Positions 41,497-50,135 of a stretch of 64,000 bases of DNA are shown in pieces. The stretch's first letter is position 1. Each line of letters begins with the position of its first letter. The position numbers were made by a program, and so were the translations under genes. The stretch is taken from positions 894,147 through 958,146 of the forward strand of contig CAUYUJ010015760.1 of NCBI GenBank assembly GCA_963575745.1, in the 5' to 3' direction. The notes beneath the pieces are model-generated. The model searched no databases. It worked only from the letters and a program-made list of their open reading frames with translations, and was not told the DNA's origin. The stretch is from Prorocentrum cordatum (Eukaryota > Sar > Dinophyceae > Prorocentrales > Prorocentraceae).

Positions 41497-41517
41497 CTTG
41501 AGCCAAAACGGCTACGC
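41497..41517 (-). other. Spliced-leader relic upstream of the minus-strand gene
   Basis: On the minus strand the sequence reads GCGTAGCCG-TTTTGGCTCAAG, matching the dinoflagellate spliced leader at 19 of 21 positions. It sits 69 nt before the ATG at 41427, the same spacing and orientation as in the tandem-array gene. This implies that the gene, or its 5' part, passed through an mRNA intermediate. Confidence 0.82.
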
Positions 41518-42043
41518 CACAGTGACCATTGATATGACCATATGACCCCCTGCAGACACTGTAAAACAGACAGCCACTGAGCACTGAGAGTGGTCCTAAT
41601 TGACGAGAGTCTTGGAGAGAAGCCTCAGAATCCCTGGACATTCCTCTCCCCCCTCTTCCCCATTCTGCGACAGAACGCCCATTCAGACTCTGGCTCTGGC
41701 TAGCGCCGCCGTTGCTCATCGAGGCTCATCCGAGGCTCATCCCCTGCCCTCGTCAGGCTCTAGCTGCGTGGGCCCTGGGTGACTTAGGCGGGGACCTGGA
41801 ACCAGGAGGGGGTCTCAGAGGAGTCAAGACATAATCACAAGTCTGAGCTTTCGATGGGGCCACGGGCGAATGTTGTCTCAACCGATATTGTTTTGCAGAT
41901 TGCGGGAGGCCCACCAAAGCTCTGGAGCCTCGTGAGCCACGCGTGGCTCAAAGTTTACAGATTGCGAGTGCACTGCCCCTCGCGATCACTGCATGGTCGA
42001 CGGTCATCGTCGCGTGAGAGTGCTGCACTGCTGCTCGTGGAGC
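41518..42043. other. Intergenic stretch, no gene supported
   Basis: Only short frames and no recognisable repeats. It separates two minus-strand genes and would hold the 3' UTR of the upstream gene and any promoter of the downstream one; no core promoter motif can be asserted. Confidence 0.4.
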
Positions 42044-42907
42044 TCAGTCCGCCTCGAGGGTGCTGTTCGGCGAAGCCACTGGAGACTCCACGAGGCAGAA
42101 CTCATCCGCGGATCGCTGGGAAGAGAAGTCTTTCCACTTGGATTCGTCCTTCACCTTCCAGCCGTAGGGGACCCAGCTCTCTGGGTTGTTCGGGTCCCAT
42201 GGGATGGTCGGCTCAAGCCCGTGCTGTGGCTTGGTCGCCGCTGTCGTATAGTCGATCCAGCCCTTATTGTCCTTGATCTGCCAGCCGTACGGGACCCACG
42301 TCTTCTCGTCATCTTTGTCCCACCAGTGAAGCGCAGGCGGTGGTGGTGACTTACGCTTAGTGAAGTCATGCTCGTCCTCCTGCGGCAGCGAGAAGTCACG
42401 CTCCATGCCGAAGGGCCCGACGATCGAGGGGTTGCCGTCGTCCATGAGTGCGGTGGCGTACATCGGGTGCGTGATCACCTTGCCGATCTCCTCGAGCTGG
42501 CATTTCATCGCCATCACGTTGGTGCTCTGCGCCAGCTGATGATCCGTCCTGGCACAAGCCTGGGCCTCGCAACGAACAATGGACATCTTGAGCGCGGCCT
42601 GGAGCTTCCTCAACTGCGCGAGCCCGTCCTCAACTCGATCCGATACGTCGTAGAACACGTCCGTGGTGGCCCGCAGAATTTTCTGCGATGTCTGGAGGCG
42701 GAATTGGTCAGTTCCGACCTGCTGCTTGTACGTCTGATCGTACCCACGGTCCATGCTGCTAGCTGTTGGCACTGCAGATGTCGGTTCGATACTCGTGGGC
42801 TCGTGGGGTCGAACTGCAAAGCGAGTTTGAGCCCAAATGTTTGCACCTGGATTGGTCGCGAGTGCTGTCGTGACGACAAGTGAAGTCACCACGGAGAGAA
42901 ATCTCAA
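42044..42907 (-). CDS. Predicted secreted protein with duplicated WVPYGW segment
   Basis: A 287-codon intact frame. Residues 1-17 (MRFLSVVTSLVVTTALA) form a clear signal peptide. The middle is helical with regular charged residues and two cysteines in VRCEAQACARTD. Near the C-terminus a ~27-residue segment is present twice: KTWVPYGWQIKDNKGWIDY and ESWVPYGWKVKDESKWKDF, each preceded by a D/N-rich linker. No transmembrane segment is seen after the signal peptide. The frame has codon use like its neighbours and no intron is needed. I do not recognise the family. The tryptophan-rich duplicated motif suggests a small binding module, an inference only. It lies in the same orientation as the genes on both sides. 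Confidence 0.7.
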   Translation of the reverse strand: MRFLSVVTSLVVTTALATNPGANIWAQTRFAVRPHEPTSIEPTSAVPTASSMDRGYDQTYKQQVGTDQFRLQTSQKILRATTDVFYDVSDRVEDGLAQLRKLQAALKMSIVRCEAQACARTDHQLAQSTNVMAMKCQLEEIGKVITHPMYATALMDDGNPSIVGPFGMERDFSLPQEDEHDFTKRKSPPPPALHWWDKDDEKTWVPYGWQIKDNKGWIDYTTAATKPQHGLEPTIPWDPNNPESWVPYGWKVKDESKWKDFSSQRSADEFCLVESPVASPNSTLEAD

Positions 42908-43142
42908 GCTGCGAGCTGCGGCTCTGTGAGTTTAGTTGCAGGGGGAGAGGGGAGGAGGAAGGGGGGATTCCTGGGACGACGAGCCGCAGGAGGCAGGATC
43001 TCTGTACTCCCCGTCCCTGAAGGTCGATCTATCTGGCAGCTGGCAGCACCGGGGAATCGCATCGCAGGTCTGATCGAGCTCTGAACTTCGAACAAGTGTG
43101 TGGGTTTCGAGGGCCATTATGTTTTGTATTTTTTCTCTGGCG
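42908..43142. other. Short intergenic spacer
   Basis: 235 bp between two minus-strand genes, with a purine-rich patch at about 42937-42965. No SL relic is recognisable here. Confidence 0.4.
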
Positions 43143-44864
43143 CTAAACGTCATCTCGATCCTCTTCGCTAGCAATGTCTGATGACCGCTGAGCTGCGGGC
43201 ACTGCGGTCTGGGCCTCCTCGGGTGTCGAGGCGGCGGCTGCGGCTAGCGCGTTCTCTTCGAAGAGTTTGGCGCCCTCGATCCTCACCACGTTGCTGAAGC
43301 AATAAACCACCCATGCAGCTAGCGCAGAGATGCACATCCCATTGCCTGACAACTGTTTGATGCACGCCTCATCCAGGTTCTCGAAGAATGGCTGCATGCG
43401 GCTGCGGTAACGAGATTGCATCCCACCAAGAACATGGAGCCCCTGGGCTGCAAGATGTTCCAGACCAATCGCAGCACGTTGCAACTCCCATGACCAGACG
43501 CAGCCATGCTTGAGCTGGCATGGGAACTCCCTGCCGTGAGAAGACCGCGTGTTCGGCCAGTGGTCCAGGTCCGCAAGGAATTGATTGTCTGAGTCACCAG
43601 GCTTGATCGCATCATAAGCCGCATACCGCTGTCGGTTACCAGGACACAGTGACTCGAATACTTCATCACCGCTGATAGGAACTGCGTTCAGGTCGTCAAT
43701 GTGAATGTGTCGCATCGCCAAGTTCTTCGCTGTGACCTTCTTCAAGTAGTCAAGGTTGGCGCCCATGTACATCGAGCCGCTGCCGACGACTCTGGCCCCG
43801 AAAATGCTCTCGAACTCCTTCTGAACCTCCTCGTGGCTCTCTGGACCGATCCACTTCAACCGCTGGCGACAGCACCCAAATGAGAATACCCTTGGACGGT
43901 GGTGCGGCTCACCTTGTTGAAGAGGCCCCCATTGTACCCAACTGACTTTGATCCACTCCTGCATCGGACTGGCGAGCTTTTCCTGGACTGGATACCGATG
44001 GGAACACTCCTGGAAGAAGCAGTCCTCCTCGCCAAGCTCTGCGAATCTGACCTTCTGGGCAATCCACACGTTGTTAACACGTTCCGATGGGTGGGAGAAC
44101 TCCTTCAAAGTACTTTCAGAAACAGGGCTCCAACCCACGCACGTGTTGCCTGCCCAGTTCACCCGTAATTTCCGTTGGTCGCTGTCGGCCTCCATCGGCG
44201 GGTTCGTTGGGCAGGGTCGGCGATGGTACAGGCAACTTGTCGTAGATCCTTTCGGCCAGAGCCAGCCCCTGTTCGACAGCAGCCAACTGAGCATGTCCTT
44301 GTAGCACTTCGCGGCGCACAGCCTCGCGTCCGCCACGTCCGAGCCTTTGTCGATGGTGGGCATCATCATGTCTAAGTATGCCCTGGCCACGGCTGGCAAC
44401 GTGTCCTCGATGTCGCCAAATACGCAGGAGATCCCTCCATGAAGATGGGCAGCGGTCCACAGCAGTGCCCTTTGAGGTAGCTTACCATTGTCGCACGACC
44501 TCTTGAACTCGAAAGTCAGGTGATGGATCGAAGGCTCGTCTGGGAAGGCGTAACGCAACCCTGCAAATAGTTGCTCACACAGCTCCCGCGGCATCTCGCA
44601 TCCAGAATAGTCGCCAGTGTTGATGGCGCCATGTCCAAGCAGCGCGCGCAGATGGTCAGCAAAAGCGGCACCTCCGCGCAGGTCTGCCATGAGCATCCAG
44701 GGACGTTCAGGCCAGCGAGCAAACTCCTCAATGGTCGCTGGGCCAGGGCGTCCTACCTTGAACCTGCGAGTGTGGTAGAACGGCTGCTTGGCACACGAGG
44801 CGAAGTCGTCGTCGCATATCGATGCGCTGGCGTTGGCCCTTCTCTTCTGTGGTCTCCCTGACAT
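43143..44864 (-). CDS. C5 cytosine DNA methyltransferase-like protein
   Basis: A 573-codon intact frame whose motif order resembles C5 cytosine methyltransferases. NTGDYSGCEMPRELC (about 82-96) stands at the motif I/SAM-binding position. CVFGDI (147-152) resembles the downstream acidic strand. AGNTCVGWSP (238-247) corresponds to motif IV, with Cys242 as the candidate nucleophile (canonical PCQ becomes TCV). FFQECS (283-288) stands where ENV of motif VI is expected, HHRPR (321-325) fits motif VIII, and QLSGNGM (504-510) fits motif X. The usual Pro-Cys and Glu-Asn-Val are altered, so activity is uncertain. Cytosine methyltransferase genes have been captured repeatedly by eukaryotic, including dinoflagellate, retrotransposons; this one sits among genes and between retroelements. 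The start is the first ATG of the frame. Nuclear localisation is expected but there is no obvious signal beyond the basic start (RPQKRR). Confidence 0.65.
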   Translation of the reverse strand: MSGRPQKRRANASASICDDDFASCAKQPFYHTRRFKVGRPGPATIEEFARWPERPWMLMADLRGGAAFADHLRALLGHGAINTGDYSGCEMPRELCEQLFAGLRYAFPDEPSIHHLTFEFKRSCDNGKLPQRALLWTAAHLHGGISCVFGDIEDTLPAVARAYLDMMMPTIDKGSDVADARLCAAKCYKDMLSWLLSNRGWLWPKGSTTSCLYHRRPCPTNPPMEADSDQRKLRVNWAGNTCVGWSPVSESTLKEFSHPSERVNNVWIAQKVRFAELGEEDCFFQECSHRYPVQEKLASPMQEWIKVSWVQWGPLQQGEPHHRPRVFSFGCCRQRLKWIGPESHEEVQKEFESIFGARVVGSGSMYMGANLDYLKKVTAKNLAMRHIHIDDLNAVPISGDEVFESLCPGNRQRYAAYDAIKPGDSDNQFLADLDHWPNTRSSHGREFPCQLKHGCVWSWELQRAAIGLEHLAAQGLHVLGGMQSRYRSRMQPFFENLDEACIKQLSGNGMCISALAAWVVYCFSNVVRIEGAKLFEENALAAAAASTPEEAQTAVPAAQRSSDIASEEDRDDV

Positions 44865-44946
44865 CGCGGGATCATCGCCTCAGCACCGCAGCGAAGGTCC
44901 AATGGGCACGAAGCGCGGCAGGGTGGCCTTAGGCCGTAGGCCGCCG

Positions 44947-44967
44947 CTCGAGCCCAACTAGCAATGG
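44947..44967 (-). other. Possible decayed spliced-leader relic
   Basis: On the minus strand this reads CCATTGCTAG-TTGGGCTCGAG, agreeing with the leader at 15 of 21 positions. It is 82 nt upstream of the methyltransferase-like ATG. About one match this good is expected by chance in the whole window, so only its position makes it interesting. Confidence 0.3.
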
Positions 44968-46597
44968 AGGAGTACTGAGTGGGGGACGGCACAGGCGGAG
45001 GCCTCGGAGTAGGAGGACGGGGGCTTTGGGGCCTGGGGATGGCGGAGTTAACAAGGTCACATCAATACAAGCCCTTCAACTCCCGCAGCGAAACACGCTT
45101 TGCTGTGGGTTGGTGTGACAGTTTCCAAGGACCACCTCCATTTTCTCTCTCCTCCTCCTCCACGTCGTCTTCCTCGTCCCTTCTTACCATATCCAGTGCC
45201 CTGCCTCATCCCGTCATCTCCCTCCTCCACGCTACCGCCCCCCACATCGTCGTCTCCTGCCACATCGTCATCGCTTCAGCGCCGAACCCCTCCAGTGTTC
45301 CCAAAGTCCCCGAGTTCTGCGGTACGCCCAACACAGGCCGTGTCAGCTGCGATGTGTCTGGTAGCATTGCATATTGTCGTGTTTTTGTCAGAAATAAGGG
45401 TTTTTGCCATTTTGAGCAATTCCCCGAGTTTCCCCGAGTTTCCCCGAGTTTCCCCGAGTTTCCCCGAGTTGTAAACTCGGGGGGAAACGTTGCCCGGGAG
45501 ATTTTGGCGTTTTGGGCTAGGTTTTCAATCAGATCTGATAAAAACGTCTTCATTTAGAAGCCCTAAACGTGCTCAGTTAGAGCTCATTTCCGATGGATTT
45601 GGAGGCCCTGGAGGGCCCCAAATGGCATTTCCAGCCGGGAAACGTTATACCCCCGAGTCCCCGAGTTTCCCCCGAGTCCCCCGAGTTGGGGGGGTCGCCA
45701 TTTTTAGGAATTCTATCACTTTAGCTGTTTTCCACGGTGTGCAGCTATTCCGACATAGTTTCGCTGTTTTGCTGCATATCACACACTAACTGCGCATGAC
45801 AGCGCATGGCCTGCCCTTGCCCCTTCGTTTCAGATCTCGCAGGGCGTGCGAGGGCGTCTGACGGGTCTGACGTCGTGAAGGGGAGAAGAGAGCAGCGGCG
45901 GCCGTCGACGGCCAGCTGCTCTCAGTTGAGCACCAGCTGGTTGATCAGCTGGCCGAGGTCCTGGCGGGGGCGCCCTCTCTCCCCACCCCCAGGACGGCCG
46001 AGGGGTTGAAGGCCCAAGAGGACTGGAGAGGCCCGAAAAAAACTACAAGAGGTTCCCAACCATGATGGCTCCAATCTGGCTCCAACTGGTGGTACCAGGA
46101 TCCGTTGGGATCCGTAGGGGGGTCGTCTAGGCTTCTATAGGTTGGGCATTATTGGGCATTAGGCCCTAGCCCTGAATCCCACTCGCCCTCACTCGCACTT
46201 TCGCGACCTTGCAAACGAATGCAATCCTCGCTCTCATCCCTCACACGTCATCCTCCTCCTCGCAACTGTCGCTAGCTAGCGGTCGTTCCCTCGTCACCTC
46301 CCTCACCCTCCTCCCTGGTCTCCCTCATCCTCTTGGCGGGCCGCGCTGTCCTCCAGCAGCCCTGGCGGACTCCGGGCTCCAGTCAGCGGTGGGAGCGAGA
46401 GCTTGGCCACCTGGGAGCGGTTGGAGGCTCGGGGGGAAGTGCGCCGAGGTGGATGGCGAGAAGGGAGGAAGAGGGCGAGAGGGCGAGGGGAAGAGGGAAG
46501 TGGGGATAGGACGTGCATGTGCGAGAAGAGAGGAAGAGGGCGAGAGGGCGAGTGGAAGGGGTGATAGGGTGTATTGTTTTCTGCTGCATGTCACCTG
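44968..46597. other. Gene-poor interval between minus-strand genes
   Basis: It holds a CTCC-rich patch (45.14-45.2 kb), the CCCCGAGTT repeats listed separately, and a ~65-bp duplication of purine-rich GAGGAAGAGGGCGAG units at 46457-46560. Short frames lack recognisable content. Confidence 0.5.
45420..45692. repeat. TTTCCCCGAG repeats with an inverted copy
   Basis: Five head-to-tail TTTCCCCGAG units at about 45421-45470 end in an inverted copy (AACTCGGGGGGAAA), forming a hairpin-capable array. Related units with CCCCGAGTCCCCGAG recur at about 45651-45688. Confidence 0.88.
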
Positions 46598-47512
46598 CTA
46601 GTCCTTCTTGCAAGCCTCGACCTCCAGGACGGCCAGATCAGGGATCTCGTCGTTGTCCCAGGCCGTCACCACGGTGCTCCACAGCTCCTTGTGGTCCGCC
46701 TTGCAGTCGACCGTGTGGCCGAGGCTCCCCCAGTAAAGGAGACGGCGCTGCGCACCCTCGTCACCTCCGTCGCCATTCACCGTCTGCGACTTAGTGCACT
46801 TGGTCCTGCCAACCGAGTGGCCGCACCTGGCGCAGTATGCGTTCCACCCGTTGTGGTTGCCTGTCACCTTGTTCCAGTACTTGTACAAGCTGATGTGCCG
46901 ATAGTACTTGTTCCCGTGCTCGTCCTCACGGTATGCGAAGTCGCCCGCGTCGTCGTCCGTGGCGCCGCCGTCGTCGCCTCCAGGCGACCCATCTGATTCC
47001 GAATCCGACGTAGTAGACGACGAGATTGAAGAAGACGAAGTCGAAGTCGAAGAAGAAGAGCTCGACTCGGACTCTGATTCCTCCACGTCCGTCTCCACCA
47101 CGTGGCCCTTGCCGTCGTCGACGTCGTCGGACCCGACGACCACACCGTCATCTGCGCCCGCCGAGGGCTTCAGCTTCCGACCACCTCCGCCAAGGTAAAC
47201 GCCCTTCGAAGTCTTCGCCTTCTTGAGAGCTGGCAGGCTGTCTTCTGGCCAATCCACGTCGCCTATAATGGCCGCTGGCGCATTGCCAGGCGGCGGCTGC
47301 AAGCCCAAGATCTCCATGTACGTCGCGTTGGTCCCGAAATGCGGTACCTCGTGGATGTGGGTGCCTGCCATCGGCTCGTTGGCTATCAGCAGCGCCATCA
47401 AGTAGTACCTGCTGACCGAGTGCGCCTTGAACGAATACCATTTCTTGTCTGCCAAAGCTCTGAAAGGGTTGGCAATGGCTGCCCTTTTCTCCCTGGGGTT
47501 GGGCTGAAACAT
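46598..47512 (-). CDS. Unknown acidic protein with serine/aspartate-rich linker
   Basis: A 304-codon frame. The N-terminal ~95 residues are folded-looking (NPFRALADKKWYSFKAHSVS). The middle is a long serine/glutamate/aspartate linker (about 120-205), and the C-terminal ~95 residues contain NKYYRHISLYKYWNKV and a cysteine cluster YCARCGHSVGRTKC (C-x2-C…C), which may bind zinc. An in-frame stop lies just upstream of the ATG at 47512, so either this ATG is the true start or the frame is entered by splicing from the gene upstream at 47.6 kb, which ends 120 bp away in a GGTCCAGG-rich segment. No signal peptide or membrane segment. Family unknown. Confidence 0.55.
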   Translation of the reverse strand: MFQPNPREKRAAIANPFRALADKKWYSFKAHSVSRYYLMALLIANEPMAGTHIHEVPHFGTNATYMEILGLQPPPGNAPAAIIGDVDWPEDSLPALKKAKTSKGVYLGGGGRKLKPSAGADDGVVVGSDDVDDGKGHVVETDVEESESESSSSSSTSTSSSSISSSTTSDSESDGSPGGDDGGATDDDAGDFAYREDEHGNKYYRHISLYKYWNKVTGNHNGWNAYCARCGHSVGRTKCTKSQTVNGDGGDEGAQRRLLYWGSLGHTVDCKADHKELWSTVVTAWDNDEIPDLAVLEVEACKKD

Positions 47513-47553
47513 GTCCTGGCTCTGAACCCCTTCTTCTCACGTCCCCCATCAGT

Positions 47554-47688
47554 GGACCCTGGACCCTGGACTCCTGGACCGCGCCCTGGACCCCCGAATC
47601 TCGCTGACAGTCCTGGACTCCAAACTCCCTCCTAGACCCTTGGGCCCCAGGGCCCCTGAGCTTCCCCCCTGGACAGCACCCCATCAGT
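47554..47688 (-). other. Intron-like GGTCC-repeat segment between two minus-strand frames
   Basis: A 135-bp segment rich in GTCCAGGGTCCAGG (minus strand) is flanked by a direct repeat CCCCATCAGT (47544-47553 and 47679-47688). Similar repeat-rich sequence lies between the frames at 50.1 kb. Introns flanked by short direct repeats are known in dinoflagellates. Simple removal of the 135 bp does not put the two neighbouring frames in phase, so the splice points, if any, differ from the repeat edges. Confidence 0.4.
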
Positions 47689-50034
47689 ACCGATCATTGG
47701 CCAGGCACGTTTCTCGCTCAACGCATTCCTCGAAGTCGACAGGTCGGCGTGCAGCCAGCCGTCATGCTCCATCCTCAGGATCAACTCTGCCAAGGTCGCC
47801 TTGTTGATGTCTCCGCCGACGAACGCATCGAAGCGCTGAAGCAGGTACGTGGGTCTCCCCAGCGATATGCCGATCTCCAAAGCTGCCTTCCCTTGGATCG
47901 TGAACTTATATGGCGGGCCGTCCAAGAAGCCTAGCTCGAAGAACGCGTCGACGAGCTTCTCGATGTGTGGGTTGAGGGAGTGTGTCGGCACGATGGCGTC
48001 GCGCGGCGCACCGTCCGGGTACCTCAAGATGCCCCTGACAACCTCATCAAGGCAATCCAGTTGCTCTCTCGGAATATGCGCCTTGAAAGGCTGGCGGAGA
48101 CCTGCTGTTATGCCAGTGCTGGTAGGGCTCCACTTACGTACCTTCGATAAGATCTCTGGTGGCAGCATGGCTGGGTGTATGGTGTATGGTGTAGCACAGT
48201 CGTCGATAGCATTTCCAAGAGCATTTGCGCTCACCAAGCATTCTCGAGCCTCTTCGTCATACCGTAACAGCTTGTGTAAGACCAACGTTTTGACGCCAGT
48301 GAGCTTTGGTTGGCCTGGTACCTTCGGCCTTGGAATGCGAGTAATGTCCGCCATTACCACCTTGAAGAAGAAGTACTCTGCAAACTCACAGTCCTGCTCA
48401 GCGAAGGCATCATCAGGAATGAGATCATCCTGGCAAACTTCAGAGAGACCCCAACCGTGCTCACAATCGTCTGATGTCTCAGGTACTGCATGTCGTACTT
48501 GGAGAAGTTTCCTCAAGGGCATGAGCGCGGTGAGCTGCATGGGCATGCAATACATTGTGCCATCTGCAGACAGCTTCTCGATCACGTGGCTCACGAAAGC
48601 GGCCCGCTTGCACGCGGCATCAGCCGTATCGATCGGAGGGACTTTGCCATTCAGCTCAACAGCCTCGACTTGCTTAACCTTGATCTTAGGCAATGGCATC
48701 CTGTACTTGGTGTAGGGGTCTGCGTGGTAGATCACATCCCAGAACAGCTTGTCTGAGGAATGCATCGTCTCCAGCTGCTTTGCCTCTGGATGGCGCTCGA
48801 GTCCCAATAGCTTCACAGCGGCCTTGCCAGAAGATACCTTAGCAACCATTTGAGTAAAGCGCCAGAACGTGTCAATGCTTGCGGTCATGTACGGGCTGAG
48901 GTTGGACATCCTGTTAGCCAAGCTGACCAAAGCATGTCCGTGATTGCGGGCCCGCGAAACTTCATGATGTATCAGAGCATGGGTACCCTCAACCACTCTC
49001 TCTGCGCTGTTCGCAAAACGCAGAGTCGCCAAGAAAAGACGAAGCCCGGGCTTGTCGTCTGTTGGATCGCTTTCTGGATCGAATCCCACGTCTGCCCACT
49101 CGTCCACTTCCGCTCTGAGTGTCGGGTGACTCGCGAGATGATCAGCAACAGGATGACAGTCAGAATCGCCTAGAACTTTGAGCCAACATTCTCGTGCCCT
49201 CTGATGGTTGCCGCATGCCATTCCAATGGGGCCGTATGCAGACGAATCGCAGTGTGCCAGTTTGATCGTGTAATATGCGACAATATGGGTCCTGCCGCTC
49301 TCCATCTGATCGAGGATGCGCTTCGCGTCTCCCCTCGAAACGTCCGATGGGATGTTGCTGGCGAAGTCTGCGATGTGGTAGCGCAGACGGTCCTTTACGT
49401 AGTCGAGCAGCATACCCGCGCACACGTCGTGGCATCGCATGCCTCTCAGTGGGCATTTTGAAGCATGTTCTTTCATGGTCTTGATCTGTTCCTCTGTAAG
49501 GTTGGATGCACACTCTTGGCCTCGAAGGCTTTCGAGCAAGTCGAAATGACAAGAGCACGATTCACACCACCTGATAACATCGAACAGCGCCTGTGCGATC
49601 TTCTCAAGCATACCCCAGTAGGCCCACCAGTACGGCGTGTTGATTGTATCATCCAGAACTCCCAACTTGACGTTAAACAGTTCCTCTCTACCTTTCTTTT
49701 TGCCATGAGTGTACTTGGAAGCATCCCACGCATACCGTAAGGCTGCCTCGACGTTACCAGTAATATTCAGCAGAGTGTTGGCAACTGTGCCCCATCGTTC
49801 GACATGACAATGTCCTTTGAATTTCTTGATGGGCTCGAATAAAGCTTTCAGTGCTGGCGAAGATGAGAAGCATGTCGCCTCCAACCGTTCTTTCGATTCA
49901 GGATCGTCCAGAAGCTTCGACACCTTGCTGAGCCTCCAGACAGCGTCTTTGTAGTCTGGCATCACGTCCTCCAGGTGATTGCCCGCGTTGTGGCACAGGT
50001 GCAACGTCCCGTCGAACTCCAGGCTCCAGGTCAA
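47632..50034 (-). CDS. Unknown large protein, downstream exon (about 800 codons)
   Basis: An 800-codon open frame. The frame continues upstream of its first ATG to about 50100 with coding-like sequence (LRAIVGADSRRKVDFAQP, then FINLTWSLEF), so it is probably the second exon of one gene with 50106-52016. Visible features are GTLHLCHNAGNHLEDVMPDY near the start, HCHVERWGTVANTLL with an RWGTV box, a Cys/His cluster (RWCESCSCHFD, ECASN…HASKCPLRGMRCHDVC), VEGTHALIHHEVSRARNHGH and a helical C-terminus. The 'LHxxHN … RWGxV … EGTHA' order suggests a transposase-like or RNase H-fold ancestor, but I cannot place it in a named superfamily. No signal peptide or membrane segment. Confidence 0.62.
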   Translation of the reverse strand: MTWSLEFDGTLHLCHNAGNHLEDVMPDYKDAVWRLSKVSKLLDDPESKERLEATCFSSSPALKALFEPIKKFKGHCHVERWGTVANTLLNITGNVEAALRYAWDASKYTHGKKKGREELFNVKLGVLDDTINTPYWWAYWGMLEKIAQALFDVIRWCESCSCHFDLLESLRGQECASNLTEEQIKTMKEHASKCPLRGMRCHDVCAGMLLDYVKDRLRYHIADFASNIPSDVSRGDAKRILDQMESGRTHIVAYYTIKLAHCDSSAYGPIGMACGNHQRARECWLKVLGDSDCHPVADHLASHPTLRAEVDEWADVGFDPESDPTDDKPGLRLFLATLRFANSAERVVEGTHALIHHEVSRARNHGHALVSLANRMSNLSPYMTASIDTFWRFTQMVAKVSSGKAAVKLLGLERHPEAKQLETMHSSDKLFWDVIYHADPYTKYRMPLPKIKVKQVEAVELNGKVPPIDTADAACKRAAFVSHVIEKLSADGTMYCMPMQLTALMPLRKLLQVRHAVPETSDDCEHGWGLSEVCQDDLIPDDAFAEQDCEFAEYFFFKVVMADITRIPRPKVPGQPKLTGVKTLVLHKLLRYDEEARECLVSANALGNAIDDCATPYTIHPAMLPPEILSKVRKWSPTSTGITAGLRQPFKAHIPREQLDCLDEVVRGILRYPDGAPRDAIVPTHSLNPHIEKLVDAFFELGFLDGPPYKFTIQGKAALEIGISLGRPTYLLQRFDAFVGGDINKATLAELILRMEHDGWLHADLSTSRNALSEKRAWPMIGTDGVLSRGEAQGPWGPRV

Positions 50035-50135
50035 ATTGATAAAATCCCTGCTCGGCGCTGCTGCAGGCTGAGCGAAGTCAACCTTCCGCCGACTGTCGGC
50101 CCCAACTATTGCCCGAAGCCCATTCCCCGACCCCT
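50035..50135 (-). other. Probable short intron with GGTCCTGG repeats
   Basis: Between the two large minus-strand frames the minus strand reads GGTCTCGGTCCTGGGTCCTG followed by GGTCAGGGGTCGGGG. The upstream frame loses protein-like character at about 50190 and the downstream frame gains it at about 50105. An intron roughly within 50110-50190 is the simplest reading. Exact sites cannot be fixed. Confidence 0.45.

Noticed and set aside
42818-42845. TTTGAGCCCAAATG resembling the leader's reverse complement
   Set aside because: It lies inside the signal-peptide-bearing coding region (GANIWAQTRF) and matches poorly beyond ten bases.
45400-45420. GCCATTTTGAGCAA resembling part of the spliced leader
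   Set aside because: Lacks CCGTAG and the GGCTCAAG end and is not upstream of a gene on that strand.
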